The position numbers and the translations under genes are program-made. Of a DNA stretch of 29,657 bases, positions 1 through 7,083 are shown piece after piece. Origin of the DNA: Bacteriovoracaceae bacterium UBA1511 (GTDB lineage: Bacteria > Bdellovibrionota > Bacteriovoracia > Bacteriovoracales > Bacteriovoracaceae); assembly GCA_002323535.1 (NCBI GenBank), contig DCQT01000004.1:1023-30679 (forward strand), given 5' to 3'. Numbering within the stretch: position 1 is the first letter of the stretch; every line of letters starts with the position of its first letter. The notes beneath the pieces were generated by a model, which ran no database searches, had not been told where the DNA came from, and was given only the letters and a program-made list of their open reading frames with translations.

Positions 1-54
1 AGCGCTACGCTGGCAGCGTAGAGGTCATCGGTTCGATCCCGATTATCTCCACCA
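1..54 (+). tRNA. tRNA-Ala (anticodon GGC), 5' part outside the window
   Basis: The visible part starts at the end of the D stem. The anticodon arm pairs CTACG (5-9) with CGTAG (17-21) around the loop CTGGCAG, giving anticodon GGC at 12-14, which reads alanine GCC codons. The T arm pairs ATCGG with CCGAT around TTCGATC. The 3' acceptor strand TATCTCC is followed by discriminator A and an encoded CCA ending at 54. Position 70 is T, as expected for the G3:U70 pair that marks tRNA-Ala; the partner base lies outside the window, so this is an inference. Confidence 0.93.
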
Positions 55-123
55 CTTCTTTCATAAATTTTATTTACACATATCTTGTAATCTTCTCCTA
101 TCTAATTCTTACTTCAAATTTTG

Positions 124-150
124 TGTTAAAATATAAGTAAATTACGGAGA
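124..150 (+). promoter_or_regulatory. Candidate extended -10 promoter and RBS for the Cys-rich lipoprotein
   Basis: TGTTAAAAT at 124-132 matches the extended -10 pattern TGnTAnAAT. No good -35 is seen at the right distance, which is usual for extended -10 promoters. A GGAGA ribosome site at 146-150 lies four bases before the ATG at 155. The gene follows tRNA-Ala by 100 bases and no terminator hairpin is visible between them, so read-through from the tRNA is also possible. Confidence 0.4.
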
Positions 151-154
151 TAAT

Positions 155-460
155 ATGATTAAGTTTCTAACATTATTTGTTTTAGTTGGTTTTATTTTTC
201 AAGGTTGCTCAACGGGTGTTTTTGATAGCAGTTCTGCGGCAAAGAAACCTTGTTGTGAAAAAAATGTAACTAAATTACCAAAAAGCTGTAGCGGAGGTTA
301 CTGCAAATTAAAAGCAAACAATAAAACCAATTCTGTTGGAAAGGACTGTAGTAGTTGCCAAGACAAAAATAAAAACTGTACAGATTGCAAAGATACTAAA
401 AGATGTGCTTCTAATTATTGCCCGATGAAGGCAAGTAAAAAGAGTTGCTGCAAAAGTTAG
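155..460 (+). CDS. Small cysteine-rich lipoprotein
   Basis: This 101-residue protein starts with a lipoprotein signal (MIKFLTLFVLVGFIFQGC), with the lipobox FQGC placing the lipidated Cys at residue 18. The mature part is short, lysine-rich and holds twelve further cysteines in pairs such as CC, CSGGYC, CSSC, CTDC, CASNYC and CC. No catalytic domain is visible. Such spacing could bind metal ions (Zn, Cu or Fe) or form a disulfide-knotted surface peptide; I cannot choose between them. A clear ribosome site (GGAGA) fixes the start. The 3' end overlaps the convergent gene at 457-1875 by four bases. Membrane anchoring by lipidation is well supported; any metal-related or protective role is inference. 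I do not recognise the family. Confidence 0.8.
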   Translation: MIKFLTLFVLVGFIFQGCSTGVFDSSSAAKKPCCEKNVTKLPKSCSGGYCKLKANNKTNSVGKDCSSCQDKNKNCTDCKDTKRCASNYCPMKASKKSCCKS

Positions 461-1875
461 CCATTTACTTTTTTGTAAGAGTCTTCTTGTTTAACAACTA
501 AGCCATTATCAATAAGATTTTGAACTATTTTTAAGCCTTTTGACTTTGAGAATTGATAGTGCTCACATAATTCTTTAATGCTGAAGTTATTTTTTATAGT
601 TAACCTGGAAGTATTTAAAAGTTTAATTTTATCACGGTAGCTTTTCTCTAGAGTGATTCGTCCATTTACTTTCGCACAAGGAATATTGTACTTTTTTTTA
701 ATTCGATGAGTGATTTGTTTTATTCGATTATTTAAAAGAAAAAGCCCCGAGTAATCTAAATCATCATGGATTAAACTAGAGAGTTCTTCTGCATTTAGTC
801 CGGTATCACCAGCAAGTGTTAAGTAATAAATTGATTTAACCTCTGAAGGCAGTCGGATGTTAAGTCCTTCACCGAAATAGAACTCCTCTGTTTTAATATT
901 GATAAAGTATGGAGCCGATGGATCACCGAGTTCTTCAAACTCCTCAGGGCCATATTCATTATTTAATACTTTAAACTTTGGAAGTGGGTAGTATTTTTTA
1001 TCTCCTAAAATATCAAAGTTTCCATTTCTAAATTCTTTAAAAAAATAAAAAAATGAAAAGTATTTTGTTGGGCTGATTTCATTTCTGATCATATGAGAGT
1101 AAATTTTTTGCCCACATGTCTTTAAGAAGTCAACTGAGTCATGTTCATTATTTTTAAGTTTATAAATACCCTGAGTTAGTGCTTGAATGTAGCTAAAACT
1201 GGCCGGGATTTTATCTGAAAAATCTTTGCTGTAGATTTGTTTATATGTTTTTTTAGACTTTTCGATCTTACCATCCATCGCTAAGGCGAGTGCTTTATAT
1301 TGCTCTACAAGGAGTTTGTAGGTTGTTTTTTCTAGTTGTTTGATTTTTGAAAACTCTTCCGTGGAGTCCCAAAATTTTGAGAAATCTTTTGTGTAGATAC
1401 AACCGGCCAAGAAGTTATTAAACATTTGAGGGTGATGAAGATATGAAAAATTATCTCTTTCAATCACTAAATTAAGACCTTCGCGGTACAACTCTTTGGC
1501 TTCATCAAAGTCGTTGTTTATATGATACATGGAACCCATGAATCTATATTGGAGAGGTCTAGTTAATTCAACTCCTTCAAGGTACGGGTATATTAACTTC
1601 TTACCACCGTATAAATTTAATATTTGTAAATAAAAATAAAACCTTCTTCCTATGTCAAAGTTCATATCGATAGGCTTAGGAGGTACTTTGTTAATTTTTA
1701 AATACGGTAAAGCTTTACGTTGTTCATGAAGAATAATTAGGTAAGAGAAAAAATGCTCAATGGCAGTTTGATTACTTAATGACTGATTATCAACAATACT
1801 TATTAAAAGTCTTGTCGCTTTTACGTAGTCCTTCTCAAGAATTAACTTATCAACTTTCTCGTAATTAGGAATCAT
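457..1875 (-). CDS. Cytoplasmic TPR-like protein with C-terminal winged-helix segments
   Basis: This 472-residue protein has no signal peptide or membrane segment. The first 250 residues look like helical repeats of TPR type, for instance around FMGSMYHINNDFDEAKELYR (about 113-132). Residues about 345-415 have the shape of a winged helix (IKQITHRIKKKYNIP, then a beta wing around VNGRITL). The last 50 residues contain a second helix-turn-helix-like stretch (FSIKELCEHYQFSKSKGLKIV) ending in NGLVVKQ. This layout suggests a DNA-binding regulator whose repeats bind a partner, but no named family is recognised. Its ATG overlaps the TAA of the upstream PLP-enzyme gene by one base (TAATG), so the two are probably translationally coupled and co-regulated. 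The 3' end meets the Cys-rich lipoprotein gene tail to tail. Confidence 0.75.
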   Translation of the reverse strand: MIPNYEKVDKLILEKDYVKATRLLISIVDNQSLSNQTAIEHFFSYLIILHEQRKALPYLKINKVPPKPIDMNFDIGRRFYFYLQILNLYGGKKLIYPYLEGVELTRPLQYRFMGSMYHINNDFDEAKELYREGLNLVIERDNFSYLHHPQMFNNFLAGCIYTKDFSKFWDSTEEFSKIKQLEKTTYKLLVEQYKALALAMDGKIEKSKKTYKQIYSKDFSDKIPASFSYIQALTQGIYKLKNNEHDSVDFLKTCGQKIYSHMIRNEISPTKYFSFFYFFKEFRNGNFDILGDKKYYPLPKFKVLNNEYGPEEFEELGDPSAPYFINIKTEEFYFGEGLNIRLPSEVKSIYYLTLAGDTGLNAEELSSLIHDDLDYSGLFLLNNRIKQITHRIKKKYNIPCAKVNGRITLEKSYRDKIKLLNTSRLTIKNNFSIKELCEHYQFSKSKGLKIVQNLIDNGLVVKQEDSYKKVNG

Positions 1876-3068
1876 TAAAGCTCCTTAAAGCACTTCATGA
1901 AACGGTCTGCTAGAATTTCTTCATCCCCACAAAAACCAATACTCATTCTTAGAAGTCCGTCACTCAGCCCGATTCTTTCTTGTTCTTCTTTCGGAATTTC
2001 ACTACTGGTACTTGCTGAAGGGCAACTAAGTAGTGTTCTTGAAAAACCTAAAGAAACGGCAAAGAGCCCAAACTTGTTTTCTTGCAGGGATCTTGCAAGT
2101 TTTGTTGCACGTTCTAGGCTTTCGCAGTCAAGAGTAATCATCCCTCCATCACCGTAGACTTTATTTTTCATTTGATTAAAAAGTTCAAACTGCTTATAGC
2201 TATTTATACCTGGATAAATAATTCCAGGAATATCCTCTTGCCGCATTCGATCTACTAAAGTTTTTGCTGCACTTGAATGAGCTTTCATTCTGATCGGTAG
2301 TGTGTCGAGCCTAGAGTAGAGCTCATAGGCGACTTTTGGGTCCATGACTGGGCCAGATAGCATCGCCATTCCATGATTTACATCAATAAGTTCGCCGATA
2401 AATTCTTCTGAAGAGCATATAGCGCCAGCAATCAAATCACTTTGTCCTGAGATATATTTCGTGCAGGAATAAACGACTGCATCTGCTCCGAGCTCGATTG
2501 GAGAAACAATTAATGGTGTAAAAGTATTATCTACAATTAGCTTTAAATTATACGACCTTGACATCTCTGAGAGTGCCTTAATATCACTCACACTTAAAAG
2601 CGGGTTAGACATTGTTTCAGTGTAGATGAGTCTCGTGTTGTCTTTTATAGCATTTTTAAATTCCTCAGGTTTACTTGGGTCAACAAATGTAATTTCGATA
2701 CCAAATTTGGGGAGGATATTTTTAAATAGTGCCCAGGTTCCGCCATAAATTGTATCTGAGGCAATCATATGGCCTCCCTCTTTCATTACTTGTAATACTG
2801 CACATGTGATAGCGGACATTCCTGAGGCGAGCCCTAGAGCCGACTCACTTCCTTCCATCGCTGCCAATTTTTTTGAAAACATCATTACGCTTGGGTTTGT
2901 GTGGCGAGAATAAAGGTAACACCCCTGAATTTCTCCCTCGAATACTTTTTGCATGTCATTTGGGTTTAAAAACGTACTAGTCGCCGCGTGATCAATTACG
3001 GGAACAACTCCGCCTTCTTCGCCGAAGTGTTGGATGTCTCTAATTTTTTGAGCTTTGTTGTCTTTCAT
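1875..3068 (-). CDS. Trans-sulfuration family PLP enzyme (cystathionine/methionine gamma-lyase-like)
   Basis: At 397 residues this has the usual length for the Cys/Met-metabolism PLP family (MetB, MetC, MGL). Visible marks are YSRHTNPS (53-60) with the phosphate-binding Tyr and Arg, the stacking Tyr108 in DTIYGGT, Asp180 in IVDNTF that holds the pyridine nitrogen, and the PLP-binding Lys204 in YSCTKYISGQSD. C-terminal LRMSIG carries the substrate carboxylate Arg. The active-site Cys of true methionine gamma-lyases (YGCT) is Gly110 here, so a strict MGL call is not safe; cystathionine gamma-lyase/synthase or homocysteine synthase are alternatives. A good ribosome site (AGAGGA) precedes the ATG. 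The upstream stop is eight bases away and the downstream gene overlaps by one base. It acts in the cytoplasm on sulfur amino acids; the exact substrate is unknown. Confidence 0.92.
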   Translation of the reverse strand: MKDNKAQKIRDIQHFGEEGGVVPVIDHAATSTFLNPNDMQKVFEGEIQGCYLYSRHTNPSVMMFSKKLAAMEGSESALGLASGMSAITCAVLQVMKEGGHMIASDTIYGGTWALFKNILPKFGIEITFVDPSKPEEFKNAIKDNTRLIYTETMSNPLLSVSDIKALSEMSRSYNLKLIVDNTFTPLIVSPIELGADAVVYSCTKYISGQSDLIAGAICSSEEFIGELIDVNHGMAMLSGPVMDPKVAYELYSRLDTLPIRMKAHSSAAKTLVDRMRQEDIPGIIYPGINSYKQFELFNQMKNKVYGDGGMITLDCESLERATKLARSLQENKFGLFAVSLGFSRTLLSCPSASTSSEIPKEEQERIGLSDGLLRMSIGFCGDEEILADRFMKCFKEL

Positions 3069-3076
3069 AGAATCCT

Positions 3077-3457
3077 CTATTTAGGTAGATGATAAATAAT
3101 CTTCCCGTTTTTAATATTAAAAGTTGGTTGTGCTTCTTTATCTAGACCATCTAGTTTGGTGATATATGTTTTTTCAAGGAACTTATTTTTTTTCATATCA
3201 AACACGGCCACTTTCTCATGTCGAACTAAGCGGTAGGTACCTGCGCTTCCTGCATAAAAATAAATTAATTTAAAATTGCCATTAGTTTGAACTTTTATAA
3301 TCTTTGGCTCTTCAGGACTAACCATTTGAATTGGGATGGACTCACTTGAATTTTTCTCTATGATTTGATTTAGATTATCAGATGTCTCCACGAAAAAGGA
3401 CAGGTCTCCAGAGAATGATTTACTTATGATAAAAAATAGAAATATTAATTTCCGCAT
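3077..3457 (-). CDS. Small exported protein, function unknown
   Basis: The start at 3457 is chosen because the resulting N-terminus (MRKLIFLFFIISKSFSG) is a clean signal peptide and because a strong GGAGGAAG ribosome site lies just upstream. Its ATG overlaps the TGA of the wall hydrolase gene by one base (TGATG). An in-frame ATG farther up (3511) would add 18 residues that spoil the signal peptide. The product has 126 residues. The mature part is rich in beta-type sequence (for example KVQTNGNFKLIYFYAGSAG) and ends with KIIYHLPK. No domain is recognised. Tight coupling to the hydrolase gene suggests a periplasmic partner, which is inference only. Confidence 0.75.
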   Translation of the reverse strand: MRKLIFLFFIISKSFSGDLSFFVETSDNLNQIIEKNSSESIPIQMVSPEEPKIIKVQTNGNFKLIYFYAGSAGTYRLVRHEKVAVFDMKKNKFLEKTYITKLDGLDKEAQPTFNIKNGKIIYHLPK

Positions 3458-4944
3458 CAACTTCCTCCAAATCCATGGCCAGTATAATTCCAAGCACCTG
3501 AGTAAAAACAATGTCCTAACTTCTTATGAGTTTTTCCACTACTTCTTTTTACTCCGCATTGGTAAGTAGTCCCTTTGTAGCTAGGGTCAGAACTAAGTTT
3601 TAGACCTCCAAATCGAATCGTTTTATTTTTTAACTTTCCAGATGTAGCCCAAGTGGGAGGTGTTCTCATTACAGTTGAGTAGTAATTCATAACATTTTTC
3701 GGTAGCGATGACTTTGATTTTAAAAATTTCACGTAACCTTTAATTGCCGTTTTTCTTGCCTTATTGAAATCAGGTGAAATTGCCTTAAACCAGTGAGGGT
3801 AGTTTGGGGTGTCAGTTGATGGAGGTGTAACTTTTGAATACATAGAAAATTGCACACCATTTCCGTCGAGTGCAATATCAAGTGCAGTGATATTAGATTT
3901 TTTGTTTTGATGAAGTTTTAGCCAAGACTTATCTTTGTTTAAGGCATTAATTTTGTTCCTCAGTGTTTTTATTTTTCTTGCAGATTCAGCAACAGCAGCT
4001 TTTGTGGGAAGACGCGTTGATTCTTTTTCAAGGTCCTCTTTTTGTCGTCTAAGTTTAGCAATTTCACTATCAATTTTACCGTATACTTGGGAGTCCGGTA
4101 CGTTGCTACTTAATTTATACTTTGATTTGTAGTCACGCAGTTTCTCTTTCCTCTCTACAGCTTGCTCAATCGTGTTTCTCTTCCTATTTTCAATAACCAT
4201 ACTGATTGCCGCCATTTCTTGTAGGTGAGGTGGACTTCTTGGTGATGTGAGCCTACTCATGGAGGCCAGGCCGTAAGCTTCACCTGACAAAGTTAGGATA
4301 TGCCCAATAAAGTTTTTCTCTAATGGGTTTAGTTTTTTAGTCAAAGTGGAGAAAAACTTATATCGATTTACTTTTTGGAATTTTTTTCCACCGACACCCT
4401 TAAAATATCCGGAAGCCATTGAGTATTTTTTTGCAAGGGCAATGAGTGAGTTCGTGCATTGTTGAAGTTTTTGTTCACTTGCTTGTGATGGAAAAGTTTC
4501 AATTCTTTTCAAAGCTTCGCAACCTGGTTGAAACTTGAAATTAGTTGGCGCAGGTTGATCGTGAGTCTCACAGGAGGTACATGGAGATTTTATCCTTGGT
4601 TCACTTACCTCGGGCAAAGCTCTGCTTGTTTGTTTGACTGTATCAAAAAGTTCATCCTTACTCACAAGTCTTCTTGTTCTAGTAGTGTAGTGTGAATGAC
4701 TAATCCAGCCTGTCGTACCGGTTCGGTTTCTGCGCCCAGATAGGTACGGCTCTGAAATTATTTTAACTTTTGATTTACTCGATAGAGCTTGGAGAACTTG
4801 TATTTTTGACCCACTAATGATCTGGACTTTTTTTCTTTGAAGCTTACTTGTTTCATAAAGTGGAGTTGCCGTAGATACGAATCTCTCCGTTGCAAATGCA
4901 GTACTTTGAATTAAAGAAAATATTATTATAAATAACTTATTCAC
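3457..4944 (-). CDS. Exported SH3 / SleB-like cell wall hydrolase with coiled-coil insertion
   Basis: A GTG at 4944 gives a model signal peptide (VNKLFIIIFSLIQSTAFA, cut before TE) and 495 residues; a TTG at 4968 would add eight residues and has no ribosome site. Residues about 25-90 form a bacterial SH3-like domain (LYETSKLQRKKVQIISG ... TTGWISHSHY). The catalytic part resembles SleB/CwlJ-type hydrolases: LSGEAYGL with the probable catalytic Glu222, EMAAISMVIENR, then NGVQFSMYSK, NYYSTVMRTPPTW and GHCFYSGAW. Between the ENR and QFS motifs lies an insertion of about 90 residues rich in Lys, Glu and Leu, likely a coiled coil. SleB-family enzymes act on peptidoglycan; a periplasmic wall-remodelling role is therefore likely. 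Assignment rests on motif order rather than on a database match. Confidence 0.75.
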   Translation of the reverse strand: MNKLFIIIFSLIQSTAFATERFVSTATPLYETSKLQRKKVQIISGSKIQVLQALSSKSKVKIISEPYLSGRRNRTGTTGWISHSHYTTRTRRLVSKDELFDTVKQTSRALPEVSEPRIKSPCTSCETHDQPAPTNFKFQPGCEALKRIETFPSQASEQKLQQCTNSLIALAKKYSMASGYFKGVGGKKFQKVNRYKFFSTLTKKLNPLEKNFIGHILTLSGEAYGLASMSRLTSPRSPPHLQEMAAISMVIENRKRNTIEQAVERKEKLRDYKSKYKLSSNVPDSQVYGKIDSEIAKLRRQKEDLEKESTRLPTKAAVAESARKIKTLRNKINALNKDKSWLKLHQNKKSNITALDIALDGNGVQFSMYSKVTPPSTDTPNYPHWFKAISPDFNKARKTAIKGYVKFLKSKSSLPKNVMNYYSTVMRTPPTWATSGKLKNKTIRFGGLKLSSDPSYKGTTYQCGVKRSSGKTHKKLGHCFYSGAWNYTGHGFGGS

Positions 4945-4983
4945 CCTCTCTTTTCGGGAAAGGATCAAAATAAACTTAGAAGC

Positions 4984-5520
4984 TTAGAGCACTTTAAGCG
5001 TGTAATACACACCTATGATATGATCCCACTCATAAACAGGTTTTGTTTCTCTTATAAGATTATCATCGAGGTAAAAATATAAATTGATTCCTTCTTTAAA
5101 ATCACAGTAGTAAGCTTCACATATTTTATTTAGTTTTACCCATGCCTCTGCTTTCGAATTAGTTAGTCCTTTACCGATAATATCTGATTTAAAAATAGGG
5201 AAGTTTATTTTTTCTCCATTTTTGGTTACAAATGCGACGTTTATGAACCTATTCCAAGGCCCTCTGTTTGTTCCACCGAGCTTAAAGGCAAGTGCTTTTT
5301 CTTTTGTATATTGTTGATCAAGAACTACCTTGACGGATTTATCTAGAGTTCTTGCACCATAGTAAGGATTAGAAGGTAATAAAACGAGGGGAATGTTTTC
5401 CCCATCTTGCTGTAACATGGTCACTTCTGGATTTAAAAAAGGTCTAGGTATTAAAACTGTCTTTGAAAAAGCATCCAGGGATAGCATTAAGAAAAGAGCA
5501 GGTAAAATCTTTTTGAGCAT
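4984..5520 (-). CDS. Exported protein, function unknown
   Basis: The 178-residue product starts with a signal peptide (MLKKILPALFLMLSLDAFS) and a good ribosome site (GGAG, seven bases before the ATG). The mature part is mostly beta-type with two cysteines close together (ICEAYYCDF), which may form a disulfide. No family is recognised. It sits between the M14 peptidase gene (59 bases upstream) and the wall hydrolase gene (39 bases downstream), so it may belong to the same periplasmic set. Confidence 0.75.
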   Translation of the reverse strand: MLKKILPALFLMLSLDAFSKTVLIPRPFLNPEVTMLQQDGENIPLVLLPSNPYYGARTLDKSVKVVLDQQYTKEKALAFKLGGTNRGPWNRFINVAFVTKNGEKINFPIFKSDIIGKGLTNSKAEAWVKLNKICEAYYCDFKEGINLYFYLDDNLIRETKPVYEWDHIIGVYYTLKVL

Positions 5521-5579
5521 AGTTTCTCCAAATTAAAAACATGAAAACGATGTCATGTTAAGAAGAGGGCTGTCAAAAA

Positions 5580-6554
5580 TTATTGATTATAAGAAATAAA
5601 TAAGCTTGTTAAAAGTGAAGGGAGGTAATCATGGAAGTACTGTTCTGCTAGCCAGGCATTATTTTCAAACCTTCCAAGGTGTTTTCTAAGAATGATAATT
5701 CTATTTCGATCAGGATTATCTGGTGATGGGTAATCGCCCGGGCCTGGAAACTCATATGTTAACGACCGAATATCTCCTAAGTGTGAGGCAAGTTTGCCGA
5801 TGGACCAATTTTTTTTTGAGTTCGGAGGAGCAAAGTTTCTGTATCTTTTTATTGGTATTTCCTCACCGCCATTTTCTTTGGTTGCTTCATAAATATCGTT
5901 TAACCAAGAAATAGCTAATGAATCATAAAGTCCGTCGAAGTCTAGTATGTGAATAGAGCTATGTGGAATCACCCAATATTTTGGTTGATATTTTTTGATC
6001 AAGGCTAAAATAAATTCTGCTTCATTGTTTGATTTGTAATTACTTAATTCATCGTAGGCGTAAAAAGATCTGTTTACGTCTTGTTCAATAGCATTTTCTC
6101 TATATGCATAATTTCTATCTTTTACACCTTTTAAAAAGCCATCAATATTCACCAGAGGAATGAAAATAATGTTTTTATTGAATTTATATGACTTGGGGCT
6201 CTTGATCAGTCTATTACCCAAGGCCAGAGATGCATTTAAGGCGGCGAGCTCATCCGGGTGTATTCCACCAACCCAGAGAATTGTTTCATAGGTAGGCTTC
6301 TCTGCCTGAAAGTAAAAATAGGGTAAAGGAATTTTAAAGGTTGTTGATTTATATCCATTTAGAAACTTAGATCTGTTCTGAAAAGTTTTTATTGTTTCTT
6401 GAGAGAAGTTTCTGTTTAGCCCAATACTTTTAAAGTGAGTGTTTATTGTTTGAAAAACCTGATCGGAAAATGAGTAAGAGTTAGTACCTAAAAAAAGAAA
6501 AAGTACTACTTGGAGCAAAACTCCTGTCTTGGCTCTAAATAACTTGGTTTGCAT
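5580..6554 (-). CDS. Exported M14-family zinc carboxypeptidase (MpaA-like)
   Basis: The start at 6554 gives a signal-peptide-like N-terminus (MQTKLFRAKTGVLLQVVLFL) and 324 residues. An earlier ATG at 6602 would overlap the upstream gene by almost 100 bases; the chosen start still overlaps it by 49. M14 hallmarks in order are GGIHPDELAALNASLALGN with zinc ligands His99 and Glu102, NIDGFLKGVKDRN, the substrate-binding DVNRSF, PHSSIHILDFDG with a likely third zinc ligand His198, and LTYEFPGPG with catalytic Glu268. This family removes C-terminal residues or cleaves peptide amides; related enzymes trim peptidoglycan stem peptides. With a SleB-like hydrolase in the same run, a role in wall peptide trimming is plausible but not shown. 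Confidence 0.88.
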   Translation of the reverse strand: MQTKLFRAKTGVLLQVVLFLFLGTNSYSFSDQVFQTINTHFKSIGLNRNFSQETIKTFQNRSKFLNGYKSTTFKIPLPYFYFQAEKPTYETILWVGGIHPDELAALNASLALGNRLIKSPKSYKFNKNIIFIPLVNIDGFLKGVKDRNYAYRENAIEQDVNRSFYAYDELSNYKSNNEAEFILALIKKYQPKYWVIPHSSIHILDFDGLYDSLAISWLNDIYEATKENGGEEIPIKRYRNFAPPNSKKNWSIGKLASHLGDIRSLTYEFPGPGDYPSPDNPDRNRIIILRKHLGRFENNAWLAEQYFHDYLPSLLTSLFISYNQ

Positions 6555-6964
6555 TGTGATACCCACTCCCCGTCCAAATACCTTGAAAAAGCGAAATACC
6601 ATTCTATGTGATCTCCATCCAAAACTTCAACCTTATGAGGATAAACCTCTGGAGCTAAACCATTGACTTTATAGCACCAGCCATAGGCCAATAACTCAGT
6701 GTCAGAAATTATAAGAAGTTCATTCTCTTTAGAAGGAATTGAAAAGATCGTTTTAATTCCCTCTGCTGAGCCAATGAAGGGAATATTTTGTTGCTCTAAC
6801 GTATCAATAGTTAGATGTCCCACTGAAGTCGTAGAGGTATATGTAGAAGTTTCTTTGTAAATAGCTTCTTTTTGACATGCACCTACTATTTCAAAATTAA
6901 TGTCAGCGTATGTTGTGAATGAATAAATGAAAATAAATAAATAAGAGATCAATTTTTGAATCAA
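6506..6964 (-). CDS. Exported DUF4430-like protein
   Basis: The start is a TTG at 6964, supported by an AAGGTG ribosome site five bases upstream and by the signal peptide it yields (MIQKLISYLFIFIYSFTTYA). The 152-residue protein contains GWCYKVNGLAP (95-105) followed by DGDHIEWYFAF (116-126). This order, a GW.Y.VNG strand and then DGD.I.W.Y, is typical of DUF4430 / transcobalamin-C-terminal-like small beta domains. Four cysteines remain in the mature part. The role is unknown; such domains often bind small ligands or serve as surface modules. It heads the minus-strand run that continues to 457 and begins just after the terminator of the gene at 7084-8187. Confidence 0.75.
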   Translation of the reverse strand: MIQKLISYLFIFIYSFTTYADINFEIVGACQKEAIYKETSTYTSTTSVGHLTIDTLEQQNIPFIGSAEGIKTIFSIPSKENELLIISDTELLAYGWCYKVNGLAPEVYPHKVEVLDGDHIEWYFAFSRYLDGEWVSQCKPSYLEPRQEFCSK

Positions 6965-7007
6965 CTCGGCACCTTAGATAAATTTAATTCGCCGTTGATA
7001 TACTAAT

Positions 7008-7054
7008 AAAAAAAAGAAGACAAGAGACCGTAAGGGGACAACGATCTCTTGTCT
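7008..7054 (-). terminator. Rho-independent terminator for the 7084-8187 gene
   Basis: The arms AGACAAGAGA (7018-7027) and TCTCTTGTCT (7045-7054) pair perfectly over ten bases around a 17-base loop that can form three further pairs. On the minus strand the stem is followed by TC and then eight T's (7015-7008). It lies 30 bases after the stop of the minus-strand gene and separates it from the operon starting at 6964. Confidence 0.88.
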
Positions 7055-7061
7055 AATTTAA

Positions 7062-7076
7062 TCACCACTTTGGTGA
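7062..7076 (-). other. Small hairpin before the terminator
   Basis: TCACCA (7062-7067) and TGGTGA (7071-7076) form a six-base stem with a three-base loop directly between the stop codon of the 7084-8187 gene and the main terminator. No U-tract follows, so it is not a terminator itself. It may protect the 3' end of the transcript; this is a guess. Confidence 0.4.
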
Positions 7077-7083
7077 CTAAAGT

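Noticed and set aside
1897..2157. Plus-strand frame of 86 codons inside the PLP-enzyme gene
   Set aside because: It is antisense to a well-supported enzyme gene, has Ser-rich composition typical of a shadow frame and lacks a ribosome site.
1875..3068. Calling the PLP enzyme a definite methionine gamma-lyase
   Set aside because: The family's key active-site Cys in the YGCT motif is Gly here, so the reaction within the trans-sulfuration family is left open.
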